From the NCBI GenBank assembly GCA_020310875.1, contig CM035437.1, positions 46,683,556 through 46,747,555 on the forward strand: a stretch of DNA of 64,000 nucleotides, given 5' to 3'. Made by a program: the position numbers and the translations under genes. The notes under the pieces were generated by a model. The model searched no databases and was not told the DNA's origin. It worked only from the letters and a program-made list of their open reading frames with translations. The stretch comes from Ceratopteris richardii (Eukaryota > Streptophyta > Polypodiopsida > Polypodiales > Pteridaceae). Below, in pieces: positions 11,097 through 22,225 of this stretch. The first letter of the stretch is position 1, and each line of letters opens with the position of its first letter.

Positions 11097-11940
11097 CTAG
11101 TTCTTTGGTCTTGACACCAATTCCCATGTCTCATTCTCAAGCAGAGCATCATACTCTTCTTGCATTGCCTTCTCCCAATTATGTTTTCCTTTAGCTTCTT
11201 CATATGTGGTTGGATCTTCTTCTGTCTTCACAATATAAGCATAATCTTTTGTTGTTAAGAACGATGTATCATAACTATACCTGATAGGTTGCTTTCTTTC
11301 TCTCAAAGATCTTCTGACCTCTGCACTTCTTGAAGTCTTAGCCACATTTGATTCTAGATCAAATCTTGGCCTATCTTCATCATTACCCTGCAATTTACTT
11401 TCACAATCATCATCATCATCAATATCTTCTTCATACACCTTTACTTTTGTCTTCCCTTTCCTTTGTATTTCTTCAAAATTTGCATAATCATTAGTTGACC
11501 CTATATACCATGTGCTTTGCTCATCAAATGTAACATCTTTTGTAACAAGAAATTGCTTTGTAGATGGACTCCACAATCTGTATCCCATCTGTCTATCATC
11601 ATACCCAACAAACACATACTTCTCTGCTTTGGGCTCTAGCCTATGTCTTAATTGAGAAGGAACATAAGCATATGCCAAACATCCAAATATCTTACAATGA
11701 TCAAGAGTAGGTTTCTTACCCCACCATGCTTCATAAGGTGTTCTACCATCCAAAGCTTTATAGGGTAACCTATTCACAAGGTATGTTGCAATGCTGATAG
11801 CTTCTGCCCACAAGTAGTTAGGACAATTCTTCTCTTTTATCATTGATCTTGCAAACTCTACAAGAGTTCTATTTCTTCTTTCTGCAAATCCATTTTGTTG
11901 AGGGGAGTAACTACAAGTTGCTTCTCTTTTTATACCTGCA
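11097..11940 (-). pseudogene. Copia-2 integrase C-terminal half and linker
   Basis: From about 11940 the sequence encodes [11 protein letters not shown] with the catalytic Glu. The clean frame 11097-11843 then gives [40 protein letters not shown] and [19 protein letters not shown], an Asp-rich linker (about residues 132-145 of this fragment), and the start of the RT module ([20 protein letters not shown]). It stops at a TAG before the RT N-terminus. Breaks at both ends separate it from its neighbours. Confidence 0.87.
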
Positions 11941-11942
11941 TT

Positions 11943-12515
11943 TCACAAATAATCATCAAATTCTTTAGAAAAATATTTTCCCCCTCCATCTGGTCTTAAC
12001 CTCTTGAGCTTTTGTCTTGTAATCCTTTCTACATAAGCATGATATCGCTTGAATGCCTTGAACACTTTAGATTTGTCCTTGATTACATAAAGTGTAATCC
12101 ATCTTGTTGCATCATCAACAAACAACACATAATATCTGGATCCATTTATGCTATAGTCCCTTGAAGGACCCCACACATCTGTATGAACCAATTCAAGCAA
12201 ATTTGAATACTTGTATCTTGATTTATTGTATGAACTTTTGTGAGCTTTACCTAATTGACAAGCTTCACACTTGTATACCATGTGTTGACCTTCAACATTT
12301 GGCAATCCAAGCACTACATCATTCTTTGACATTTCATATATGGACCTCTCATTAAAGTGACCTAGACTTTTATGCCATAGGTCTAATTCAGACATCTTTT
12401 GACTCCCATAAGTAAACAATGCATGTCCCACATTACCTTGGACCTTGAGAGTAAAAAACCTTCCTTCTTTTTGACCTGTAATAATACTTCTATATCCCTG
12501 ATTTGGATCTTGCAC
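11943..12515 (-). pseudogene. Copia-2 gag-pre-integrase domain and integrase core
   Basis: 190 residues with LWHKSLGHFNER and [12 protein letters not shown] (zinc-binding His and Cys residues present), VHTDVWGP (first catalytic Asp) and FVDDATRW (second). A degraded RPDGGGKYF follows, with Pro and Lys at usually conserved Ser and Glu positions. The frame stops after FDDYL. This copy keeps residues copia-1 has lost, so the two document independent decay. Confidence 0.88.
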
Positions 12516-12647
12516 ATAAACACCATCATTTGTGAATTTGACTTAATATCCTTTCTCCACAATTTGTCCTACACTTATCAAGTTTTTAGGAATAGTAGGA
12601 ACATAGAGTACCTTGCTTAAGTGTGTGCTTCCACTCTTTGTCTTCAG

Positions 12648-13037
12648 TTATCCAATGCTTTCCACCTTATGCTTGGTGTTGTCTCCTGTTTCAACTCTAT
12701 GTCCACTCACCTTTGCTTCCATATCAGTCATCAATGATATATTGCCACTCTGATGATTGCTACACCCTGAGTCAATATGGAATACCCTTTGATCTTCTCC
12801 TATTGATTCATGTGTTGCATTCAAGATGAGAGTTATGTCATCCTTCTGATCTGATTCATAATTATAATAGTTGTTATTATAGGAGTGAGGTTGAAATCTT
12901 CTTCCACCTCCTCTAGCATATGAAGTCCTACCACCTCTTCCTCTGAAGTTACCTCTTTGATTTCTGCCTCCTCTACCTCTTTGATTGAAACTTTGATTAT
13001 TACAGTTCTTCCCTAGTTGGAATACTAGGATCTTCAA
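12648..13037 (-). pseudogene. Copia-2 gag tail and protease start
   Basis: The frame begins in sequence still matching the gag N-terminus, then jumps to the Gly/Arg-rich gag tail (NQRGRGGRNQRGNFRGRGGR). It reaches an intact protease signature HIDSGCSNH. The zinc knuckle expected before the Gly/Arg tail is absent because about 0.6-0.7 kb of gag is deleted at roughly 13000, judged against copia-1. Confidence 0.85.
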
Positions 13038-13167
13038 ACTCAGGCTTTTCTTCCTCTCTTGTAATGAATGCCATCAAATCTTTGCTCATGAGGTGTGCCT
13101 CCATCCTCATGGACCAAGCTGGATAGTCTCCCCTATCTAGCTTATCAATCTGCAAGCTTTCTCCCAT
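13000..13167 (-). pseudogene. Copia-2 gag N-terminal remnant
   Basis: Starts MGESLQIDKLDRGDYPAWSM at 13167, clearly the copia gag start, and continues for 55 codons to PSIPTREEL before a TAA created at the deletion junction. Compared with the 570-residue copia-1 frame, everything from residue 55 to about residue 279 is gone. A product would be a short capsid fragment only. Confidence 0.85.
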
Positions 13168-13386
13168 CTTTGATCTTTGTCTTCTGCAAATGGTAAGATA
13201 AATGAATATGCTTTGTACCGTTAATGCAAAGCTTCAATCTTTCAGATCCTTTTGAGCTCAATCTTCACACTGCTTCAGGTTGCCTAAAAGACTCTAGTCC
13301 TATCCACCTTCAATTTGAAAGAACTTCAATGTCTGCAATAGTTGGGGCTTCACATGCTGTTTACTCCACTTTATATTGCACCTTTT

Positions 13387-13398
13387 GCTTTGATGCCA
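13387..13398 (-). promoter_or_regulatory. Copia-2 primer-binding site
   Basis: TGGCATCAAAGC on the minus strand, one base from the 5' LTR. It differs at two positions from the standard initiator tRNA-Met site found in copia-1. Confidence 0.8.
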
Positions 13399-13399
13399 C

Positions 13400-14402
13400 T
13401 GTTGAAGACCTCTAAATCTCCAAAGGCTTGAAATATATTGATTTAAGAACACCTCTATATCAATCATAGATCAAACTTTACACAAAGCTTTACAAAATCA
13501 TTCACAAACACTTCTCTGTGTGAAGTTTCTTTTCTTCAAGAAGTCTACTTCATAATTTAACTTCATTACCTGCACATAGCTTCAAATTTCTTCAATCTAA
13601 TGATGCACATACCTCCATGCTATCTTTATGTAACCATAACATTGATTAGATCTTCAAAAGAATCATTAAAACTCTGATTTGATCATTAAGATCAAAGGTA
13701 TAACAGAAACTGTCTTTCTGAACAAGCAACTTTGGCATAGTCAACTTCTCAAGTTGATTTCTCATAGCACAAGTCCTGTTTTGCTAAATGCTTTTAGACA
13801 TAGCTTCCTTACCTCCTAACTTAGATTTTGAATGCTGATTTATAAAAAACTTTACACTGTGCACTTAGATCCAAGCAAAACTCTAACACAAAAAAGTGTG
13901 CAACTCTGAGAGGTCTATCTACAGACTTTACGTAAACATGTTCCTATTGATCATACACACAACCTGAAAGGAATTAGACCATGAAACTTTGAACATAGCT
14001 TTATTAGATTTTAAATTAGATGTGTACAAAAGATTTTTTGATCCACTTGATCAGGCTGAAAGAAATCAAAGAAAGACTCGATGCTAACTCAGGAAGATGA
14101 CTCTCTACACATCTATCTCACGGACACTTTTCATCTAATGACTCTCACATCTATTTCTTTACATTATTGAATTATATACATATGATTCTAGACTAAGACA
14201 ATTTCTATTACATTACTCCTTATCATTCTAATGATCATCTATATCCATTGTACAAGAATTTTCATCTGTAATGTACATATGTATACAAGCTATATTTATG
14301 AGATCTCTTCACTCCGTTCAATGACTTCTTTGACTTCATTTTTATTTCTAACTTGCTTCAAGTTCTTCATAATCACCAATTAGGGATTGCTTTGTTTCAA
14401 CA
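13400..14402 (-). repeat. Copia-2 5' LTR
   Basis: 1003 bp, paired with 8652-9665. Minus-strand ends are TGTTGAAACAAAG and CA. Confidence 0.93.
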
Positions 14403-14407
14403 AATAC

Positions 14408-14488
14408 ACATTATAAATATATACCTAACTATTTTGATTACTTATAGAAAAGAGTATCTAGAATAACTATTTCAACCAATTTTTAGGG
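14408..14488. repeat. Right arm of the inverted repeat, piece 2
   Basis: Continues the complement of 8427-8570 after copia-2. AAAAGAGTATCTAGAATAAC and CAACCAATTTTTAGGG match the left arm. It ends where the copia-6 LTR begins and resumes at 43291. Confidence 0.85.
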
Positions 14489-14493
14489 ATTAT

Positions 14494-14710
14494 TTTTAAG
14501 ATTAAGGAGATACGAAAGAGATCTCTTACACACTCTCACACACAAGTCCCACACATATTGAGCCAAGGAAGAATGATCTTCTTCTACTTCCTCTATTACA
14601 TAAAGAGAATATACCAGAATGACCTAATACAACCATACAAACAATATAATATACAAAGAACGGTACACAAAGAAAATTTTAATGTCCATGAATAAGTGAG
14701 TTGGCAAGAA
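14494..14710 (-). repeat. Copia-6 3' LTR, outer piece
   Basis: Aligns with 38031-38250. Shared blocks include GGAAGAATGATCTTCTTCTA, ATTACATAAAGAGAAT and GAGTTG(G/C)CAAGAA. It ends at GAA, the 3-bp duplication of the DNA transposon, and continues at 33734. Confidence 0.85.
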
Positions 14711-14743
14711 ATTAGGAAAAAAAGTGAACCTTGCATGGGCCTT
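14711..14743 (+). repeat. DNA transposon left terminal inverted repeat
   Basis: Begins ATTAGGAAAAAAAGTGAACC. Similarity to the right end of the 61950-63016 element continues about 30 bp further (TTGTAAGG, CTAATTTTT, TTAATCTT). Confidence 0.85.
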
Positions 14744-15288
14744 GTAAGGGTTCCTAATTTTTAGGGATTAAGCTTAATCTTGTACTTTGTCAAGGGGACA
14801 AAGTGCATCTAATAGAGCACTTTTTGGTAGGCTGAAGTAGGATTTTTTTTAGGCTGAGCTAGGATCTTCTCTCTCTTCTACACATAGAGAGAGAGAGAGA
14901 AAAAAAAAACCACTTTCCAACTCATCAAATCTGTCCATCTTTATAAACAAAAAAAATTAATTTTCTGAAAAAGTCTCTTTTTCAGCTATTCTTTATTCAA
15001 AATGGCCCATACTTTTATGTATATTTCAGAAGTTAATTTTTTTAGTCTTGTTTTTAAAAAACTACTTTAAAACAACATATTTTTCAAAATCCCACCAAAA
15101 GTTAAGTGCCACATCATCAAACTCGTAACTTCAGTTGCCCCAAAACATGAATTTTTGAGCAAAAAGCTTATTTTCCCTCTTACACACTGAAAAAAGTCAT
15201 TTTGACCTATCCACATACCAAAACACACTTTTTTTCTTGCACACAACTACTGTGAAAGCCATTCCAATCATCTCTGTGCTCTTTCTAT
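14744..15288 (+). other. Leader region of the DNA transposon
   Basis: AT-rich and non-coding, with a GA-rich stretch near 14886-14908. It contains CACTGAAAAAAGTCATTTTG near 15187, resembling a leader upstream of the gene that starts at about 15313. No clear TATA box was chosen. Confidence 0.4.
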
Positions 15289-16185
15289 TTGTTGCTTGAG
15301 TTTTGGAACATCATGGTGCTCACATGTATTACGAACATGACACCAGCACCAATGCGTGCTCCTCACTCAAAGAGTGTACATGTTCGTGTTCCAACAGAAT
15401 TTGCACCAACAACTAGAGGTAGCAATGACATAGATTCTCAAAATGAACGATGTGAAGTTGGAAGGAAGAATATTGATCTTTGGGTCAATGGTGCTTTGTA
15501 TCCCTTAGATCCAATGTCTAATGTTCAGCCTAGATTCCATAGTATCTCCACATTTCTACAATTCTTTGGTAGCGATGAAGATGGACTACTAGGCTATTGT
15601 AAGCGATTGTCTAACCATTCTACATTATAGCAAATTATTGGATGCAGCAATGTCATCACAACCATTTCAAGATACATAGTTTAGAAAGTGCTATACACAC
15701 TTTAGAAAGTGCTATCAAATCTTTGGATGAGCACAATAATAGACTCCAACAAGATGTGGAAGAAAAGGAGAGCACAATTACAAAGTTAAAAGCCAATCTT
15801 ACACAACTAAAAGAGACTCCACTTGAGATGAGATATAGGAAATGACCATTATCATCCTTTCAAGCTCCTTCAACTAGTGGTGGAGCATGGAAGCGATGTG
15901 TTTATGCACTTATGTATGTGTTTCACTTGTTTATTTATGTTAAAAGACTTTTAGATTGAGTTTCTTATTGTGTAGGTCATTTGTTGAAGATGTCAATGCT
16001 TCCTCAACAATGGAGGATCAATTGAAGTTTTTGAATTCTTGGCTTAGCAACAAACATGTGCTTATGATTTTGGATTCACCAATAGGAAATCGCATCAAAA
16101 CCCAAGTGATTAAATATTTTGTAGGCAACTTAGAAGATATTATTAGTCCTAGTGAGGTACAGATGGTATGTGATGAAGTAGGTGT
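15289..16185 (+). pseudogene. DNA transposon gene, 5' part, disrupted (unassigned family)
   Basis: Likely start ATG at 15313. The first fragment has VHVRVPTEFAPTTRGSND and NIDLWVNGALYPLDPMSN before a TAG at 15628. In another frame, 15642-15845 encodes a heptad-like coiled coil (LESAIHTLESAIKSLDEHNN). A GTATGT...TGTAG intron fits 15914-15975 (62 bp), followed by FVEDVNASSTMEDQLKFLNS and SEVQMVCDEVGV. Copia-3 inserts there, and the same gene resumes at 22226 with GVSTRAYIALYNIL in the restored frame. Stops and frameshifts make it non-functional. I do not recognise the family. The intron says it is a eukaryotic spliced gene, and its position inside the terminal repeats suggests it belongs to the transposon. 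Confidence 0.65.
15914..15975 (+). other. Predicted intron in the DNA transposon gene
   Basis: Donor GTATGT and acceptor TTGTGTAG, 62 bp, U-rich. It joins two coding blocks across an otherwise non-coding gap. The length is short but workable in plants. Confidence 0.55.
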
Positions 16186-16938
16186 TGTTGCGAATATTTG
16201 TTTTATGTATGGTACAAGTTTCAAATTATGTAAATACCTTTGGGAAGTCTTCAAATACTTCAAGAAGGCTCATGTTATTCATAAAAGATAGCCAAAATAC
16301 CATGTGAGTTCTAGAATATGGTGAGTCAAATTAGTGAGTCACAAGGGAGCTGCAGTGGTGTCCTAATGGAAGGTCGATGTGGCTAGTTCTCAAGGAAGGT
16401 TTTAGGTTAGTTCCCCATGCGATAAAAAGAGGAGAGAAGTCGTGATCGGAAGTCCAAGAGAGTCATATGTGTATCTCTACGCTGTTGAAGTTTTGTATGC
16501 AGAGATTGCAAAGCTTGTATCGCCCTCATTATATAGCTACATTACATGTTTCATAGCTCATTTGAAAGATCATAGTGTTTACTTTCATATTATCAATTTT
16601 CCTAATCATTGGATTTGTGAGCTGAGAGCACTACTCTCTGCAAGTAGTGTGTGTTCTCGGGTTCACCCCTACTGAAGGTCTCCATTAAACCTCAAACTTG
16701 CAGAGGTCATATCATCTTGTGTATTTATCCACATTGAGTGTTCTTTGGCTAATTGGAAAGCTCTTGGCCTCTAGTATATGTGGTTGAAAGAGTTGTAAAA
16801 AATTAGGAGTGAATAGAGAACAGTAAGCTCTGCAAGCATGACTGTGTTTTTTGTGATGAAGTTTGTGAGAAAGTCAACTTGTTCCTAGGGGGTTCCACCT
16901 ACTTCTAGCTATATTTTGGAGGTCAATAAACTCCAACA
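16186..16938 (+). repeat. Copia-3 5' LTR
   Basis: 753 bp, TGTTGCGAAT to CCAACA. It lacks an 88-bp block that the 3' LTR has after GGCTAGTTCTCAA, so it carries a deletion at about 16405. Confidence 0.93.
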
Positions 16939-16939
16939 T

Positions 16940-16951
16940 TGGTGTCAAAGC
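16940..16951 (+). promoter_or_regulatory. Copia-3 primer-binding site
   Basis: TGGTGTCAAAGC, a two-mismatch version of the initiator tRNA-Met site, one base after the 5' LTR. Confidence 0.8.
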
Positions 16952-17160
16952 AAGGAATTGAATCTTGGAGAAGGTGAGCTATTGGAGCAGAGGTTCATCA
17001 TCGACACCACACAAAGGTAGAAGGAGATAGCAAGGAAGCATCTCAAGCAACATCCAAGCAAAGAAAGGTGCATAAACTTTATTAAAAGGTAAATCTCATA
17101 CTTCTTCTTATCACACATATCCAAAAGGAGGGTTAAAGGAGGAAATTTAGTATTTATGCA

Positions 17161-18144
17161 ATGGGCAATCAACATGCACAAATAGAGAAGCTTGATAAGA
17201 ACAACTATCAAGCATGGCGATTTAGAATCACAACATACTTGCAAGGTAGAGGCTTGTATGGTTTGATTGATGGAACATATACCAAATCTATATTACCAGA
17301 GGATCCAAATCAGCAACAATTGAGCGAGTTTAGACTTTGGAATGAAAGAGACAAAAGGGTTATATTCATTTTATCACAAAATATTCAAGATTCAATGGTA
17401 AGACACATACAAGATCTAGACACAAGTAGAGATGTTTGGCTTGCATTGGAAAGGTTGTATGCTATAGGTACAAGAGCAAGGAAGATTCAACTCAAAAATG
17501 AGTTGAATAACATAAAGAAAGATACAAGGACATCATTCAATGATTACTTGTTGATTTTTAAAGAGATTGCAGATCAACTAGGATCAATTCAAGCTCATGT
17601 AGAGGACGACGACTTGGTTGCACATACTCTCAACGGACTCAAGGATGATGAGAGATGGAAACCATTCATTACTTCAGTTTATGTTAGAGGAGAATTACCA
17701 GACTTTGATCAGCTTGTTGCTCTCATGGTCACGGAGGAGATGAATCTAAATGGCCCTACTTCAAATCAAAAAGGATCTCAAGGACAAGCTCTTTATGCAG
17801 GATCATCAATAGGTGGAAACAGAGGTAGAAGAGGTTCAAATAGAGGTCGAGGAAAAAGGAGCGATGATCAAGGGACTTCAAGTGGCTCCTTCAACACAAG
17901 AGGAAGAGAAAGATTAAGCGCTAGAGGTACGAGAGGTTACTACAACTATAGTCAAAGACAAAGGAGTGAAGATAACAACAATTGCTATATATGTGGAAGG
18001 TATGGACACTATGCCAAAGATTGCTATCAAAATGAAAATAATCAAGGTGGTAATCAAAGAGGAGGCTATTCAAGAAGAGGTAAGCAAAAGGGAAATTATG
18101 CAGTTGAAGGTAAAAGTGATGATTATGATGAATGTAGAAACTAA
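17161..18144 (+). CDS. Copia-3 gag (capsid/nucleocapsid), open frame
   Basis: 327 residues starting MGNQHAQIEKLDKNNYQAW. The N-terminal two-thirds is the helical copia gag (UBN2-type) with WLALERLYAIGTRARKIQLK and DDDLVAHTLNGLKDDERW. A Gly/Arg-rich segment (residues 219-260) precedes an intact CCHC knuckle at 275-288 (CYICGRYGHYAKDC). The protein would assemble virus-like particles in the cytoplasm and bind element RNA. This is the only retroelement gene here without an internal stop. Its end is a frameshift: protease continues one frame over, where an intact copia polyprotein would run on. Confidence 0.88.
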   Translation: MGNQHAQIEKLDKNNYQAWRFRITTYLQGRGLYGLIDGTYTKSILPEDPNQQQLSEFRLWNERDKRVIFILSQNIQDSMVRHIQDLDTSRDVWLALERLYAIGTRARKIQLKNELNNIKKDTRTSFNDYLLIFKEIADQLGSIQAHVEDDDLVAHTLNGLKDDERWKPFITSVYVRGELPDFDQLVALMVTEEMNLNGPTSNQKGSQGQALYAGSSIGGNRGRRGSNRGRGKRSDDQGTSSGSFNTRGRERLSARGTRGYYNYSQRQRSEDNNNCYICGRYGHYAKDCYQNENNQGGNQRGGYSRRGKQKGNYAVEGKSDDYDECRN

Positions 18145-20860
18145 GATGAATTGCAATAGTGATGTATGGTATGTAGATAGTGGTTCCTCTAACCATATGT
18201 CACATGATGCTTCATGGTTTTAAAATATGCATAATCCTTCATGTAAAGGTCATGTTGAAAAAGGAGATGATACAACACATAAGATTATGCAGGTTGGAGA
18301 TGTTGTTATTTAGGATAAGAGCAAGACAAATTGCTTGAAGGATGTACTTTATGTGCCAACGATCACTAAGAATTTGATGTCAGTTGGTCAAATGGTAGAA
18401 AAAGGTTTGCAAATAAGATTTAATCATGCAGGTTGCTTCATTGAGGATCCAACGCAAAGTAGGTTAATTGCTAGAGGTCAAAAACAAGGTAGATTGTTTA
18501 CATTCAAGGTAAACCCAAATCATACAAACTATTTCTCTTATGGTATGCATCAAATAGCAGAGCTTGATCTATGGCACAAAAGTATTGGACACATGAATGT
18601 ACACAGGTTAAAGGAGCTATCAAAGAAGAGGATTGTTGAAGGATTACCTGATCTTACTAAGCAAGATATGGTGCATCTTTGTGAAGCATGTCAAATGGGT
18701 AAGCAGAGTAGACATCCTTTCAAGCATTCTAGCTATGTAAGCAGTGGACTACTAGATCTTATACACATGGATGTATGGGGTCCTACTAAAGAGGCATCCT
18801 TGGTTGGTAATAAGTACTATGTATCATTCATTGATGATCAGAGTAGAATGACATTTGTGTATTTCATTAAACATAAGAGTGAAGTTTTTGATTGTTTCAA
18901 AGATTTTAAATCATCTGTCGAGAAGCAAACAGGAAGATATGTTAAGAAGCTAAGATCCGATGGAGGAGGAGAGTATTTCTCTCAAGCTTTTATTGATTTT
19001 TTGTATGATGAAGGTAGCAAAAGAGAAGTTACATGTAGGTATACTCCATAACAAAATGGAGTCGTAGAAAGAAGAAACAGAATCATAGCAGACACATCTA
19101 GAAGCATGCTAAATGATATGTGTTTGCCTAATTCTTTTTGGGCTGAAGTTGTTAGCACAAGTGTGTACATTATGAATAGAGTACCTACTGCTAGAGTTCA
19201 TCATTTGACACCATATGAGGTATGGCATGGAAGGAAACCAAGTGTAAGTCTTTTGAAAGTATTTGGTTGTGTATGTTATGTACATGTACCTAGTGAAGTG
19301 AGATCAAAACTTGATGTCAAATCACAAAAGTGTATATTTATTGGTTATATAGATACTCAAAGAGGATATAGATGTTATAATCCTCATACCAATAAGGTGG
19401 TTGTTTCAAGAGATGTAAACTTTGATGAATCACTTTCACGGTATGTAGATAAGAAAAGTTTGCAGGTCATAAATGGAGATGAAGAAGATACAGGTGAAGG
19501 AGATGAGTGCTTAACTCAGCCCACAAGAAGTTTAAGTGATGAGAAAAGTGGCTTGGATGAAGAAAGAGAGCTACCTTTCAATGAAAGATTCAGGAAAGAG
19601 TCACCTCCAAGTGTTAAAAGTAAAGGTAAACTCAAACTTATTGAAGTTAATGATGAAGGATAAGAAATTAGTGGTGTATATAAGTATGGAGAATCATCAA
19701 AGGTTCCTAGTAAGAAAGGAAGAACATCTACATTGGAGGTAAGGAAAACTTCAAGAGTGAGTAAGCAACCTCAAAGGTATACTTATGAATCTTTTATGAA
19801 TACTCATGATGCTTTTGTGACAAAAGCTAAGCAGGAAAATGAACCCACATGTTATGATGAGGCAAAAGGAGATGAAAAGCGGGAGAAAGCAATGAGAGAA
19901 GAAATGGAAGAACTACAGGATAACAAGACTTGGAATTGAGTTCTAAAGACACCAAAACAAAAGGTAATTGGTTGCAAGTGATTTTTTAAGATTAAAAGAA
20001 ATAGTGATGGTAGTGTGTCAAGATATAAGGCTAGACTTATAGCAAAAGGATATAATCAAACTCAAGGATTGGACTATGAGGAAACATTTATTCCTATAGC
20101 AAACATGGCAATGGTGAGAACTTTGTTGGCTTTAGCTGCAAGTAAAAGATGGAATATATATCAACTCGATATAAAGAATGCCTTTCTTAATGGTGAGTTA
20201 AGTGAAGAAGTGTATATGTCACAACCATATGGTTATGTGGATGCAAAATGTCCTAATCATGTATGTAGGTTAAAGAAGGCATTGTATGGTCTTAAACAAG
20301 CACCAAAGGCATGGAATGCAAGGTTGGTAAAGTATCTTATGCTGCAAGGATACAGAACAAGTGATGTTGATCCTTCACTTTATGTAAAACATGTAGATGA
20401 CATGTGTGTCTATGTATGCATTTATGTGGATGACTTGTTGATTACAAGGAATGATGCAAAATCAATTGAAGAGATAAAAGGTAATTTGGGAAAGGAATTT
20501 AAAATTTCAAATCTTGGTTTGCTTAGATACTTTCTTGGGATTGAAATTGTGTATGGCGATGAGGGTATGTGTTTGATACAGAGAAAGTATATATGTGATA
20601 TGCTGAAAAGGTTTGGTATGCAGGAATGTAAATTTGTTTCTACTCCAATGGAATGTAATGTAAAGTTGAGTGCAAAGGAAGGTGATGAGTTGCATGATAT
20701 GAATGCGTATAGATCCATGGTAGGATCTTTGATTTATGCAACAAAAACTAGACCTGATATATGCTATGTAGTGGGAGTATTGTCACAGTTTATGCATGAA
20801 CTTAGAGTACCTCATATGCATGCAGCGAAAAAAGTGCTTAGGTATTTGAAAGTACCATGA
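18145..20860 (+). pseudogene. Copia-3 protease, integrase and reverse transcriptase with in-frame stops
   Basis: One continuous frame with stops at about 18221, 18312, 19049, 19661, 19937 and 19982. Domains in order: protease (VDSGSSNHMS, active Asp-Ser-Gly present) near 18177, gag-pre-integrase (LWHKSIGH, CEACQMGK) near 18570-18710, and integrase with Asp, Asp and Glu present (HMDVWGP, FIDDQSRMTF, NGVVERRNR). The integrase C-terminal region and linker follow, then reverse transcriptase with QLDIKNAFLNGE, LKKALYGLKQAPKAWN and YVDD. At least the stops at 19049 (Gln expected) and 19982 (Trp expected) fit single C-to-T or G-to-A changes. Confidence 0.92.
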
Positions 20861-21375
20861 ACGAAAGATTATTTTATAGTCATGATGTTGATCTAACTCT
20901 TAAAGTCTTTAGTGATGCAGATTGGGCTGGATGCAAAGATGACAAAAGTTCCACAAGTGGATATGTGGTAATATCAGGAAACAAGACATTAACATGGAGT
21001 TCAAAGAAACAACCTACAATTGCTTTATCTTCTACAAAGGCTGAGTATAGAGGTTTAGCATTGGCTACTACTGAGGTTATGTGGTTTAAAAATTTGTTTC
21101 ATGACTTGAATGTGCAGGTTGATGTACCACTAATATATGGGGATAACTTGAGCAACATTCATATGACCTCAAATCCTATTTTTCATGCTAGAACAAAGCA
21201 TATAGAGGTACACTATCATTATGTTTGAGAGAAGGCCATAAAAAATGAAGTACAAGTTTCTTTTGTGGGAACAAAGGATCAAGTTGCAGATATCTTCACC
21301 AAATCCTTGGATGGACTAAAGCTTCAAAGATTCAACTATATTCTTGGCATGAAGGAAATACCCTTTGAAACTTGA
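20857..21375 (+). pseudogene. Copia-3 RNase H
   Basis: Follows a one-base deletion at about 20852. It shows VFSDADWAGCKDDKSSTSGY, TWSSKKQPTIALSSTKAEYR, YGDNLSNIHMTSNPIFHART and IFTKSLDGLKLQRF. One internal TGA at 21226 interrupts it. The final TGA is at 21373, overlapping the polypurine tract. Confidence 0.9.
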
Positions 21376-21384
21376 GGGGGAGAA
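21372..21384 (+). promoter_or_regulatory. Copia-3 polypurine tract
   Basis: TTGAGGGGGAGAA immediately before the 3' LTR. Confidence 0.85.
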
Positions 21385-22225
21385 TGTTGCAAACATTTAT
21401 TTTATGTATGGTGCAAGTTTCAAATTATGTAAATACCTTTGGGGAAGTCTTCAAATACTTCAAGAAGGCTCATATTATTTATAAAAGATAGCCAAAATAC
21501 CACGTGAGTTCTAGAACATGGTGAGTCAAATTAGTGAGTCACAAGGGAGCTGCAGTAGTGTCCTAGTGGAAGGTCGATGTGGCTAGTTCTCAAAGTACAT
21601 CAATACTTTGCTTATTTGAGCACTTGAGTCATGTAATACCTCCAACCAAGTGTCTACCACGAATTTAGATGTATTAGGAAGGTTTTAGATTAGTTCCCCA
21701 TGCTATAAAAAGAGGAGAGAAGTCTTGATCTTGTGGGAAGTCCAAGAGAGTCATATGTGTATCTCTACGCTACTAAAGTTTTGTATGGAGATATTGCAGA
21801 GCTTGTGTCTCCCTCATTATATTTCCAAATTACATGTTTGATAGCTCACTTGAAAGCTCTTAGTATCTAATTTCTATTGTCAATTTTCTTAATCATTGGA
21901 TTTGTGAGCTGAGAGCAGTACTCTCTGCAAGTAGTGTGTGTTCTCGGGTTCACCCCTGCTAAAGGTCTCCATTCAACCTCAAACATGCAGAGGTCATATC
22001 TTCTTGTGTATTTATCCAAATTGCATGTTCTTTAGCTCATTAGGAAGCTCTTCGTCTCTAGTATATGTGATGTAAATGGTTTAAAAAAAATTCAGAGTGA
22101 GTAGAGAACAGTAAGCTCTACAAGCATGACTATTTTTTTGTGATAAAGTTTGTGAGAAAGTCAACTTGTTCCTAGGGGGTTCCACCTACTTCTAGCTATA
22201 TTTTGGAGGTCAATAAACTCAAACA
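21385..22225 (+). repeat. Copia-3 3' LTR
   Basis: 841 bp, TGTTGCAAAC to CAAACA. It keeps the 88-bp block missing from the 5' LTR, and is therefore the better guide to the family LTR. Confidence 0.93.

Larger units (their letters stand above)
8652..14402 (-). mobile_element. Copia-2: Ty1/copia element lacking most of gag
   Basis: A minus-strand element with LTRs at 8652-9665 (3') and 13400-14402 (5') and the 5-bp duplication AATAC at 8647-8651 and 14403-14407. Protein motifs place it in the same lineage as copia-1. The coding region has lost most of gag, including the zinc knuckle, and carries several frameshifts and stops, so it is non-autonomous. It sits in the right arm of the inverted repeat. 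Confidence 0.95.
16186..22225 (+). mobile_element. Copia-3: Ty1/copia element, best-preserved domains in the window
   Basis: LTRs at 16186-16938 and 21385-22225, with GGTGT duplications at 16181-16185 and 22226-22230. The gag frame is open. The pol frame runs from before 18150 to 20860 without frameshift but holds six in-frame stops, then one single-base deletion precedes RNase H. Catalytic motifs of protease, integrase and reverse transcriptase are all present. It interrupts the DNA transposon gene in the same orientation. Confidence 0.95.
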
